Positions 1-5,463 of a DNA stretch of 6,656 nucleotides are shown one piece after another. The position numbers were made by a program, and so were the translations under genes. Numbering within the stretch: position 1 is the first letter of the stretch; every line of letters starts with the position of its first letter. Source of the DNA: Bacillota bacterium (GTDB taxonomy: Bacteria; Bacillota; Clostridia; Clostridiales; Clostridiaceae); contig JAEXZL010000076.1 in assembly GCA_023451395.1 (NCBI GenBank), positions 1 to 6,656 on the forward strand, read 5' to 3'. The notes beneath the pieces are model-generated. The model was given only the letters and a program-made list of their open reading frames with translations, was not told the origin of the DNA and searched no databases.

Positions 1-653
1 ATCCAGGAGTTGAGTATGCAGCTAAATATGAGGGGGATTATGGAAAAACTGAAGCTTGGTATGTTCTTGATGCTAAGCCTAATGCTACCCTCATAGTTGG
101 AACAAAAGATTGTACAAAAGAGCAATTTATTGAAGCTATTAACAATGAATCCGTAGAAAAATGCTTAAATGTGATTCGTGTAAAAAAGGGAGACTGTTTT
201 TTAATTAATAGCGGGCTTATTCATGCTATCTGTGAAGGAGTAATCATTGCAGAGATACAGCAAAATAGTGATGTTACCTATAGGGTTTATGATTATGGAA
301 GGCCTAGAGAGCTTCATGTTCAAAAAGCCTTAGAGGTAATAAATTTTAATCTTCAGTGTGAGAATTTAAGTGATAAGAGTCAAGAGACTTTTAATGGATA
401 TAAGAGAACATTACTCTGCGAAAATGAATATTTCGGTATAGAAAAGCTACAAATAGCGGAGAGGTATAATGATAGAAGCTCCTCTGATAACTTTTTTATA
501 TTGACAATTGTTGAAGGGGAAGGCTTCATAGAAAGTAATGATTTCTCTGAAAAAGTATCTCTTGGAGATAGCTATCTTATTCCTTCTTCCTTAGGCAGCT
601 ACTCACTAAGGGGTGAGCTTACTCTTTTAAAGACCTATCCAGTTACATTATAA
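1..653 (+). CDS. manA: Mannose-6-phosphate isomerase, class I (5'-truncated by window edge)
   Basis: Cytosolic zinc enzyme that interconverts mannose 6-phosphate and fructose 6-phosphate, feeding mannose into glycolysis or supplying mannose for glycans. The reading frame is open from base 3 and gives 216 residues up to the TAA at 651-653. Class I enzymes of Firmicutes are roughly 315-320 residues, so about the first 100 are outside the window. Seen in the sequence: a KTEAWYVL block (bases 48-71), whose Glu is a metal ligand in this family; a GDCFLINSGLIHAI block (about 189-230), whose His is another ligand; and EIQQNSDVTYRVYDYGR (about 252-302), the family signature with the active-site Arg. 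A HVQKALEVINF segment follows, then a C-terminal beta-rich cupin-like half. The upstream metal ligands (QxH) are not in view. An initiation codon near 171 falls inside the conserved domain and is not the true start. A terminator follows directly, so this is the last gene of its transcript. Family assignment is secure; the in vivo sugar is inferred. Confidence 0.93.
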   Translation, partial: PGVEYAAKYEGDYGKTEAWYVLDAKPNATLIVGTKDCTKEQFIEAINNESVEKCLNVIRVKKGDCFLINSGLIHAICEGVIIAEIQQNSDVTYRVYDYGRPRELHVQKALEVINFNLQCENLSDKSQETFNGYKRTLLCENEYFGIEKLQIAERYNDRSSSDNFFILTIVEGEGFIESNDFSEKVSLGDSYLIPSSLGSYSLRGELTLLKTYPVTL

Positions 654-664
654 TAACTATATGG

Positions 665-706
665 AAACACCCTTAGCTTTTGTTTTAACAAGAAGGGTGT
701 TTTTTT
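665..706 (+). terminator. Rho-independent terminator after manA
   Basis: AAACACCCTT (665-674) pairs perfectly with AAGGGTGTTT (693-702) across an 18-base loop, and a run of seven T ends at 706. It lies 12 bases after the manA stop codon. Confidence 0.85.
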
Positions 707-783
707 ATAAAGTTTATTTTCATAAAAAATATATTATTAATATTTTTTTTATTTTAAATATATTGCATCATTATGTTAAATCG

Positions 784-808
784 TGGTATTGTAAACATGG
801 TATTGTAA
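784..808. repeat. Tandem 11-bp direct repeat upstream of the phosphate permease
   Basis: TGGTATTGTAA occurs at 784-794 and again at 798-808, a 14-base period, in the intergenic region about 85-105 bases before the permease start. Read on the other strand, each copy begins TTACAA, and a TTAACA hexamer lies just beyond the repeat (complement of 774-779). PhoP-family regulators of Gram-positive phosphate genes bind TTAACA-like direct repeats, but their usual spacing is about 11 bases, so a PhoP role is only a guess. The copies may also overlap promoter elements: TTGCAT at 763-768 and TATTGT at 787-792 lie 18 bases apart. I could not settle on a clear promoter here. Confidence 0.45.
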
Positions 809-890
809 TGTATGAATGTTACAAATTTTTTTGGTTTTAAGAAATTAATTTTACTTATAGTTTTGCACTTAAGAAAGAAAGGGGTTAAAA

Positions 891-1943
891 ATGACAATCT
901 CTATATCAGATTTTTTAAATCAGTTGATTTCAAATCCCGCATTGCTCATAACTACTATCCTCACCTTGGGAGTTATATTAGTAAATGGGTGGACAGACGC
1001 TCCCAATGCCATTGCTACTTGTGTATCAACTCGGTCTATGAGTCCTAAGGCTGCAATTCTTATGGCTGCTGTATTTAATTTTCTTGGAGTTTTTGTTATG
1101 ACTTTGGTAAATGCTACAGTAGCACAAACAATATATAAGATGGTGGACTTTGGAGGGAATTCTCAGGAGGCTCTAGTAGCTCTATGTGCAGCATTATTTG
1201 CTATTGTCCTTTGGGCAACTGCTGCCTGGTATTTTGGTATACCAACTAGTGAGAGTCATGCTCTTATTGCCGGTCTTTCCGGAGCTGCTATAGCACTTCA
1301 GGGTGGCTTAAAAGGAATAAATGGCGGTGAATGGATAAAGGTTCTTTATGGTCTTGTGCTTTCTACAGGACTGGGATTTCTTATGGGCTGGGTAGTTGTA
1401 AAGAGTGTGGAATTCTTATTTAAAAAGACTGACAGAAAAAAGACCTTGGGTTTCTTTCAAGGTGCTCAAGTTGGTGGAGGAGCGGCTATGGCTTTCATGC
1501 ATGGAGCACAGGATGGACAGAAATTTATGGGTGTTTTCATGCTTGGAATATTTCTTTCTCAAGGACAGGGAGATGTGAAAAACTTCGTAATACCCTTATG
1601 GCTTATGGTTTTATGCTCCGTTGTAATGGCTGTAGGTACATCTATTGGAGGATACAGAATAATTAAAGCTGTAGGTATGGATATGGTTAGATTAGAAAAA
1701 TACCAGGGTTTTTCTGCAGATCTTGCAGCGGCTTCCTGCCTTCTAATCTCATCTCTTACAGGGATACCCGTTAGTACTACTCATACCAAAACTACATCGA
1801 TAATGGGTGTAGGTGCAGCAAAGAGGTTAAGCTCTGTAAATTGGGGTGTAGTTAAGGAAATGGTATGGACTTGGATACTTACCTTCCCTGGCTGTGGACT
1901 CATTGGATTTTTAATGGCTCATCTTTTTATGTGGATATTTTAA
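891..1943 (+). CDS. PiT-family inorganic phosphate permease
   Basis: Polytopic inner-membrane carrier of the PiT/SLC20 family, which takes up inorganic phosphate by cation symport. The protein has 350 residues and is almost wholly hydrophobic, with the inverted-repeat architecture of the family. The first half carries GWTDAPNA (33-40) and GIPTSESHALIAGL (116-129). The second half carries HGAQDGQKFMGV (204-215) and GIPVSTTH (291-298). A charged loop (KKTDRKK, about 178-184) separates the halves. The canonical family signature is G-x-N-D-x-x-N. Here the two aspartates are kept (D36, D208), but the preceding Asn is Thr35 in one half and Gln207 in the other. The start is ATG 891, with AAAGGGG at 878-884. 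A PhoU-like DUF47 gene follows after 40 bases, a pairing known for phosphate PiT transporters (for example in Thermotoga). Some PiT relatives move sulfate (CysP), but the DUF47 partner favours phosphate. Family is secure; substrate is inferred. Confidence 0.92.
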   Translation: MTISISDFLNQLISNPALLITTILTLGVILVNGWTDAPNAIATCVSTRSMSPKAAILMAAVFNFLGVFVMTLVNATVAQTIYKMVDFGGNSQEALVALCAALFAIVLWATAAWYFGIPTSESHALIAGLSGAAIALQGGLKGINGGEWIKVLYGLVLSTGLGFLMGWVVVKSVEFLFKKTDRKKTLGFFQGAQVGGGAAMAFMHGAQDGQKFMGVFMLGIFLSQGQGDVKNFVIPLWLMVLCSVVMAVGTSIGGYRIIKAVGMDMVRLEKYQGFSADLAAASCLLISSLTGIPVSTTHTKTTSIMGVGAAKRLSSVNWGVVKEMVWTWILTFPGCGLIGFLMAHLFMWIF

Positions 1944-1983
1944 GAATATTTTATTGGTTTTTATAGAGAAAGGAGTTTTTTAA

Positions 1984-2607
1984 ATGGCTGGTAAAAAAAG
2001 TAACAATTACTTTGATAGCTTTGTAGAGCTTGTGGGCTACTCTCGTGAAGCAGCTTCTATGCTCAATGATACTTTGAATAATTTTGATGCTGAGGTTGTT
2101 GAAAGCAAAATTCTTGAAATGCATACCATTGAACATACAGCAGATGCTAAGAAGCATGAGATGATGAATAAATTAGCTAAGGAGTTCATAACTCCAATTG
2201 AGAGAGAAGACATAATACAGCTTTCTCATGAAATTGATAATGTTACAGATAGCATAGAGGATGTGCTTATAAAGATTTACATGTTCAATATTAAATCTCT
2301 AAGAGAGGAAGCTTTAAAGTTTTGTGATGTAATTATGAGATCCTGTGAAGTTTTAGAGAAAATAATGAAGGAATTTCCTAATTATAGAAAATCAACAATT
2401 CTTCATCAATTAATTATTGAAATCAATGATTTAGAGGAAGAGGGGGATAGACTGTATACTGAAGGAATAAGAAATCTTTTTATAAACTCAAAGGATCCTG
2501 TGGAGCTCATGACTTGGACAGAGACTTTTGAGCGTTTTGAAAAAAGCTGTGATTCTGTAGAGCATGCAGCAAATGTAGTTGAAAGTGTTATAATGAAAAA
2601 TTCATAA
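1984..2607 (+). CDS. DUF47 family PhoU-like phosphate transport regulator
   Basis: Cytosolic helical protein of 207 residues, the usual length for DUF47 (PhoU-like). In this family two three-helix bundles carry E/D-x-x-x-D metal-binding motifs, and the protein is thought to modulate the neighbouring PiT carrier. Four such motifs can be read: E50-D54 (EHTAD), D85-D89 (DNVTD), E151-D155 (EEEGD) and E186-D190 (EKSCD). They fall in two pairs, as expected from a duplicated bundle. The block FITPIEREDI just before the second motif is typical of the family. There is no signal peptide and no membrane segment. The start is ATG 1984, with AAAGGAG at 1969-1975. It lies 40 bases after the permease stop with no terminator between, so the two genes are almost certainly co-transcribed. 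A strong terminator closes the operon. The exact regulatory mechanism of DUF47 proteins is not settled. Confidence 0.92.
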   Translation: MAGKKSNNYFDSFVELVGYSREAASMLNDTLNNFDAEVVESKILEMHTIEHTADAKKHEMMNKLAKEFITPIEREDIIQLSHEIDNVTDSIEDVLIKIYMFNIKSLREEALKFCDVIMRSCEVLEKIMKEFPNYRKSTILHQLIIEINDLEEEGDRLYTEGIRNLFINSKDPVELMTWTETFERFEKSCDSVEHAANVVESVIMKNS

Positions 2608-2611
2608 GATG

Positions 2612-2654
2612 AAAAGGATGTTTTAGCCCTTATGGGTAAAGGCATCCTTTTTTT
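2612..2654 (+). terminator. Rho-independent terminator of the permease-DUF47 operon
   Basis: AAAAGGATG (2612-2620) pairs with CATCCTTTT (2643-2651). Inside it a second stem forms between TTTAGCCC (2622-2629) and GGGTAAA (2634-2640), with one bulged G and a TTAT loop. A run of seven T ends at 2654. Confidence 0.88.
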
Positions 2655-2694
2655 AGTTTGCCTATAGAATACTTTCATAATGGGGGGAATACCT

Positions 2695-2700
2695 TATAAT
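2695..2700 (+). promoter_or_regulatory. Candidate -10 box of the tspO-like gene
   Basis: A perfect TATAAT lies at 2695-2700, 27 bases before the start codon and just downstream of the previous operon's terminator. The best -35 at 17 bases (CTTTCA, 2672-2677) is poor, so either the promoter is weak or it depends on another factor. Transcription would start near 2707, just upstream of the GGAGGT ribosome-binding site at 2712-2717. Confidence 0.4.
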
Positions 2701-2726
2701 AACATATTCTTGGAGGTAATCATAAA

Positions 2727-3224
2727 ATGTTTAAGTTTAAAGAACAGTTTAACTTGGGAGATTTTATTATTTCTATTCTCATACCAGTGGCCTTGGGTTT
2801 TATAGGGATGAGTCTTACAGCCCATAGTATTGAGGGTTATTTGTCGTTAAATAAGCCAAGCTTCTTTCTGCCATTAATATTCTTTCCCGTTGTTAGAACA
2901 ATACTCTATATACTCATGAGCATAGCTTTCTATATCATATGGATGCAGAAGGAAAAGGGAATGGTTCCTTTGGGAGTATTGTTTATTTATTTAGCGCAAC
3001 TTCTCTTTAGTTTTATATGGCCTTTTATTTTCTTTTCCCTTAACCTATATGGACTTGCCTTTCTTGAACTTACAGTGCTTATTTTAATAGTTGCAATTAC
3101 CATAATAAGGTTTTTTAAGCTTAATAAGATTTCAGGGGTATTAATGATTCCATACATTTTTTGGCTTTTTTATGAAGCTTTTTTAAACTTTTATATATGG
3201 AGAGTTTATGAAATGTTTATTTAG
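2727..3224 (+). CDS. TspO/MBR family tryptophan-rich sensory protein homologue (divergent)
   Basis: Integral membrane protein of 165 residues, typical length for TspO (translocator protein / peripheral benzodiazepine receptor homologue). Family members bind porphyrins and other hydrophobic ligands and are linked to stress responses; their bacterial role is poorly defined. Five membrane spans can be seen, roughly at residues 11-32, 46-72, 79-103, 107-128 and 135-158. Family landmarks are LNKPSFFLP (41-49), PVVRTILYILMSIAFY (54-69), YLAQLLFSFIWPFIFF (88-103), GLAFLE (109-114) and PYIFW...LN (142-154). Several usually conserved Trp/Pro/Asn positions are changed: family PVWT reads PVVRT, and family QLxLN reads QLLFS. 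Only W72, W98, W146 and W158 are present. The start is ATG 2727, with GGAGGT at 2712-2717. It seems monocistronic: a terminator precedes it and an AT-rich gap follows. No tetrapyrrole gene is adjacent, so the ligand cannot be inferred from context. Confidence 0.85.
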   Translation: MFKFKEQFNLGDFIISILIPVALGFIGMSLTAHSIEGYLSLNKPSFFLPLIFFPVVRTILYILMSIAFYIIWMQKEKGMVPLGVLFIYLAQLLFSFIWPFIFFSLNLYGLAFLELTVLILIVAITIIRFFKLNKISGVLMIPYIFWLFYEAFLNFYIWRVYEMFI

Positions 3225-3253
3225 ATTATAAAGAAAAATGATGAAAAAGCCCG

Positions 3254-3279
3254 AATTACCTTGCAAGTAATTGATTTTT
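3254..3279 (+). terminator. Weak hairpin, possible terminator of the tspO-like gene
   Basis: AATTAC (3254-3259) pairs with GTAATT (3267-3272) around a 7-base loop, and GATTTTT follows. The loop contains TTGCAA, itself a palindrome, so the element could equally be a protein-binding site. The stem has only one G-C pair, so termination would be inefficient. It starts 30 bases after the tspO-like stop codon. Confidence 0.35.
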
Positions 3280-3315
3280 CAATAATAGACTTATATTAGA
3301 TTTAAAATTAAATAG

Positions 3316-3344
3316 TTGAATTATTATTAAGATTATGATATAAA
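3316..3344 (+). promoter_or_regulatory. Candidate sigma-A promoter for the lipoprotein gene
   Basis: TTGAAT (3316-3321) and TATAAA (3339-3344) are separated by exactly 17 bases, and the -10 is preceded by TGA, giving the TGn extended -10 common in Gram-positive bacteria. It is the best promoter match in the gap. Start of transcription would be near 3351. Confidence 0.55.
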
Positions 3345-3420
3345 ATATATACAGATTAAAAATCTCTCAATTTTATGTATAAAATATTTCTACTATTAAT
3401 ATTTATATGATAAAAATTAA

Positions 3421-3434
3421 TTGATTTTAATCAA
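3421..3434. repeat. Short inverted repeat in the lipoprotein leader
   Basis: TTGATT (3421-3426) and AATCAA (3429-3434) form perfect arms around TT. It lies just upstream of the longer inverted repeat at 3442-3468. It could be an operator half or chance pairing in AT-rich DNA. Confidence 0.4.
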
Positions 3435-3441
3435 ATCGTTA

Positions 3442-3468
3442 ATAATCTAAAAAGTAACTTTAGATTAT
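3442..3468. repeat. 10-bp perfect inverted repeat in the lipoprotein leader
   Basis: ATAATCTAAA (3442-3451) and TTTAGATTAT (3459-3468) are perfect 10-bp arms around the 7-base centre AAGTAAC. The element ends about 20 bases before the Shine-Dalgarno site. A dyad of this size and symmetry suits a dimeric repressor or activator site. As RNA it would be a weak A-U hairpin, and no T-run follows, so it is not a normal terminator. Confidence 0.55.
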
Positions 3469-3485
3469 ATAAAAAACAAATTATA

Positions 3486-3529
3486 AAGGGGGGAAAGCTA
3501 CTAAGGCCTTGCCTTATGATAGCAAACAT
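3486..3529 (+). promoter_or_regulatory. Ribosome-binding region with a hairpin between Shine-Dalgarno and start
   Basis: AAGGGGGG lies at 3486-3493, but no start codon follows at the usual 5-12 bases. ATG 3530 is 36 bases downstream. Between them, GCTA (3497-3500) pairs with TAGC (3520-3523) and AAGGC (3503-3507) pairs with GCCTT (3511-3515), with loop CTT. When folded, only 9 unpaired bases (AAA plus AAACAT) separate the Shine-Dalgarno from ATG 3530. Hairpins that shorten the effective spacing are known from phage T4 genes such as 25 and 38. Confidence 0.55.
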
Positions 3530-5242
3530 ATGAAAAAGAAATCTGTCGCAGTCTTGACATCTCTTTTAGCGAGCGCAATGCTTCTAAGTGCTTGTTCACA
3601 GCCAGCACCTGGAAGAAACGGAGGCAGCTCAGACGGAGAAAGCAAAAAAACAAATCAGGTTATTGCAGCTTCAGATCCATCAAAGCTTCCTGAAACCGCA
3701 AAGAATAGAAAGGATACACTTATAGTTGGTATAACAGCACCATCAGGTAAGTTTAATCCAATTTTCGCTGATTCTACTTATGACAATTATGTTACTTCAC
3801 TAGTTTTTTCAGGATTAGTAACCAACGATGATGAAGGACTACCTGTTGGTGATGTAGCAGAGTCATGGGAAATCTCAGAGGATCAAAAGACTTATACTTT
3901 CAAGCTAAAGGAAGGAATAAAATTCTCCAATGGCGATGAGCTAACAGCTGAAGACGTAGCTTTCACTTACACTGCATTGGCAGATCCAGATTATGATGGA
4001 CCAAGGGCTGATGCTGTTGAAACTCTTCTAGGTTATGAAGAGTATAATAAGGGTAATGCTAAAGAAATTGCAGGTATAAAGGTAATTGATAAATCTAATA
4101 TTAGCTTTACATTGAAAGAAGTAAAGGCGTCAGCAATCTATGATTTTGCTTATGGAATTATGAGTAAAAATTATTATGGATTTGAAAAGGGTGGAATTCA
4201 AAAGCTTAAAGATATGTTCCTTAAGCCAATGGGTTCTGGTGCATATAAACTTTCTGACTACAAGCCTGGTGCAACAGTATCCTTTGAAAAAAATGATGGA
4301 TATTTTAAAGGAGCAGCAAAAATTCCAAATATAATTATGAAGGTTACAAATGCTCAGACTAATATTCAGGAGTTAGAGGCAGGAACTGTAGATATAGATA
4401 GAATACCAGCAAATGAAAAGAATGTGACAGTTCTTAAGAATGATGGATTCTTAAATCTTCAGCTTTTTGAGCAAAATGGATATGGTTATATCGGCTTAAA
4501 CACAAGACTTCCTAAGTTTAGTGATGTTAAGGTTCGTCAGGCATTAACCTATGGTCTTGATAGAAAGAGCTTCAATGACCTATATTATACAGGCTATGCT
4601 GTTGTTCCTAACAGCCAGTTTGCATCCAGCTCTTGGGCATATACAGAGGATTTAAATAGCTATGACTATGATGTTGAAAAGGCTAAATCCCTTCTTGATG
4701 AAGCAGGTTGGAAGCTTTCCGATGATGGTTTCAGATATAAAGATGGTGAGAAGTTCACTATAAAATGGATGACCTATACTGGATCCAAATATGTTGACAC
4801 CTTAATTCCAATACTTAAGGATAATTATCAAAAGATTGGTATTGAAGTTGTTCCTGAATTAGTAGAGTTCTCAACCCTAAGTTCGAGAGTATTTGATAAA
4901 CAGGACTTTGAAATGTTCAATATGGCATGGAGCTTATCCATTGATCCAGATCCATCAGGACTTTTCGCTGCATCACAGGATACTTTAGGTGGCTTTAACT
5001 CAGTAGGCTGGCATCCTGAAAAAAGTGAAGAGCTCTTAGCTAAGGGCCTTGCAACAACTAACCTTGAAGAAAGAGCAGAGATCTACAAGGAATGGAGTAA
5101 GCTATTTAACGAGGAACTTCCTTACATACTTTTAAACAGATCTATGGATATGTATGCTGTTAGTTCAAGAGTAAAGAATATAAATATCTCAGCCTTCAAA
5201 GACTGGACATACGATATACATCTTGCTGAGCTTGAACAATAA
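3530..5242 (+). CDS. Oligopeptide-type ABC transporter substrate-binding lipoprotein (SBP family 5)
   Basis: Extracellular lipid-anchored receptor of the OppA/DppA/AppA type (SBP_bac_5), which captures peptides or similar solutes and hands them to an ABC importer. From ATG 3530 it has 570 residues, within the family range. A signal peptide starts MKKK, continues with a hydrophobic stretch and ends in the lipobox LSAC, with Cys22 as the lipidated residue. A Ser/Gly/Lys-rich linker follows. Family blocks include TLIVGITAPSGKFNPIF (63-79), GDVAESWEIS...FSNGDELTAEDVAFTY (107-147) and SDVKVRQALTYGLDRKSF (331-348). TTG 3509 would add seven residues (PYDSKH after the initiator) and sits inside the hairpin loop and stem. 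I prefer ATG 3530 because it gives a standard signal peptide and the hairpin explains the distant Shine-Dalgarno. No permease or ATPase gene is adjacent: upstream is a long gap, and downstream are a terminator and topB. It is therefore an orphan receptor here. The substrate is not determined. Confidence 0.9.
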   Translation: MKKKSVAVLTSLLASAMLLSACSQPAPGRNGGSSDGESKKTNQVIAASDPSKLPETAKNRKDTLIVGITAPSGKFNPIFADSTYDNYVTSLVFSGLVTNDDEGLPVGDVAESWEISEDQKTYTFKLKEGIKFSNGDELTAEDVAFTYTALADPDYDGPRADAVETLLGYEEYNKGNAKEIAGIKVIDKSNISFTLKEVKASAIYDFAYGIMSKNYYGFEKGGIQKLKDMFLKPMGSGAYKLSDYKPGATVSFEKNDGYFKGAAKIPNIIMKVTNAQTNIQELEAGTVDIDRIPANEKNVTVLKNDGFLNLQLFEQNGYGYIGLNTRLPKFSDVKVRQALTYGLDRKSFNDLYYTGYAVVPNSQFASSSWAYTEDLNSYDYDVEKAKSLLDEAGWKLSDDGFRYKDGEKFTIKWMTYTGSKYVDTLIPILKDNYQKIGIEVVPELVEFSTLSSRVFDKQDFEMFNMAWSLSIDPDPSGLFAASQDTLGGFNSVGWHPEKSEELLAKGLATTNLEERAEIYKEWSKLFNEELPYILLNRSMDMYAVSSRVKNINISAFKDWTYDIHLAELEQ

Positions 5243-5256
5243 TTTATAATTAGATT

Positions 5257-5290
5257 TAAAGGCTTCGTTCATTTGAATGAAGCCTTTATT
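5257..5290 (+). terminator. Strong hairpin terminator after the lipoprotein gene
   Basis: A 14-bp stem with one G-U pair forms between 5257-5270 and 5275-5288 (core AAAGGCTTC against GAAGCCTTT), closed by an ATTT loop. The U-tract (TTTATT) is short and interrupted. It lies 14 bases after the stop codon. The A-rich left flank could give weak activity on the other strand too. Confidence 0.8.
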
Positions 5291-5297
5291 ATGTATA

Positions 5298-5409
5298 AAA
5301 GGGAGTATAGGATGGTGATTTAGCTATCTATTACGGGATTACCTTAGACAATTTCACCAAAACATTATATACTATTGTGGATGGAGAGATTGTATATAAA
5401 TTTAAGTAA
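5298..5409 (+). pseudogene. Decayed C-terminal remnant of an amidohydrolase-like gene
   Basis: From 5311 to the TAA at 5407-5409 one frame reads DGDLAIYYGI, TLDNFTKTLYT and IVDGEIVYKFK. This resembles the extreme C-terminus of metal-dependent amidohydrolases, where a GKDADLVIxxG-x-PLD segment is followed by a final beta strand of the type TIVDGEIVY. A stop codon (TAG, 5308-5310) sits just before it. In the neighbouring frame, 5298-5309 reads KGSI, the tetrapeptide that often precedes the G-K-D-x-D-L segment. Only one base lies between KGSI and DGDLA where about 12 would be expected, which fits an 11-base deletion. Everything upstream of KGSI is missing and is replaced by the lipoprotein gene's terminator. 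There is no start codon or ribosome-binding site, so it should not be translated. The family call comes from recalled motif style, not a search. Confidence 0.55.
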
Positions 5410-5416
5410 ATATAAT
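5390..5416 (+). promoter_or_regulatory. Candidate promoter of topB
   Basis: A perfect TATAAT lies at 5411-5416, 48 bases before the topB start. The nearest -35-like hexamer is TTGTAT at 5390-5395, with a short 15-base spacer. It overlaps the end of the amidohydrolase remnant, so topB may have acquired or kept its promoter within the decayed gene. Spacing is poor, hence the modest confidence. Confidence 0.35.
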
Positions 5417-5463
5417 AAATTATCCTTAAATATATACTTAGAAATATGAAAGGGGATCAATAG

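Larger units (their letters stand above)
3225..3529. other. Gene-free AT-rich region between tspO-like gene and lipoprotein gene
   Basis: About 305 bases with no credible protein-coding frame on either strand and no tRNA or recognisable riboswitch. It holds a weak terminator-like hairpin (3254-3279), a candidate extended -10 promoter (3316-3344), inverted repeats at 3421-3434 and 3442-3468, and the ribosome-binding region of the next gene (3486-3529). If the promoter is right, the transcript has a leader of about 180 bases, unusually long for a gene of this kind. Confidence 0.7.

Noticed and set aside
812..1048. Open frame of 78 codons overlapping the permease start
   Set aside because: It overlaps the well-supported PiT gene in another frame, has no Shine-Dalgarno site and its product looks like no protein family.
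1951..2157. Minus-strand open frame opposite the DUF47 gene
   Set aside because: It is antisense to a conserved gene, with no ribosome-binding site and no recognisable product.
2406..2678. Minus-strand open frame of 90 codons
   Set aside because: It is a shadow of the DUF47 3' end and runs through the operon's terminator hairpin.
3370..3385. Palindrome ATTTTATGTATAAAAT as a CodY-like operator
   Set aside because: CodY boxes (AATTTTCWGAAAATT) have a different centre and spacing. A 7-bp A/T-only dyad is easily produced by chance in this region.
3225..3508. Riboswitch, T-box or small RNA in the long leader
   Set aside because: The stretch is almost all A/T and shows no conserved GC-bearing stems or motifs of any class I know.
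3516..3533. Five-codon reading frame (MIANI) whose TGA overlaps ATG 3530 as ATGA, a possible coupling leader peptide
   Set aside because: Its ATG lies inside the proposed hairpin and only a weak AAGG precedes it. It cannot be told from chance without conservation data.
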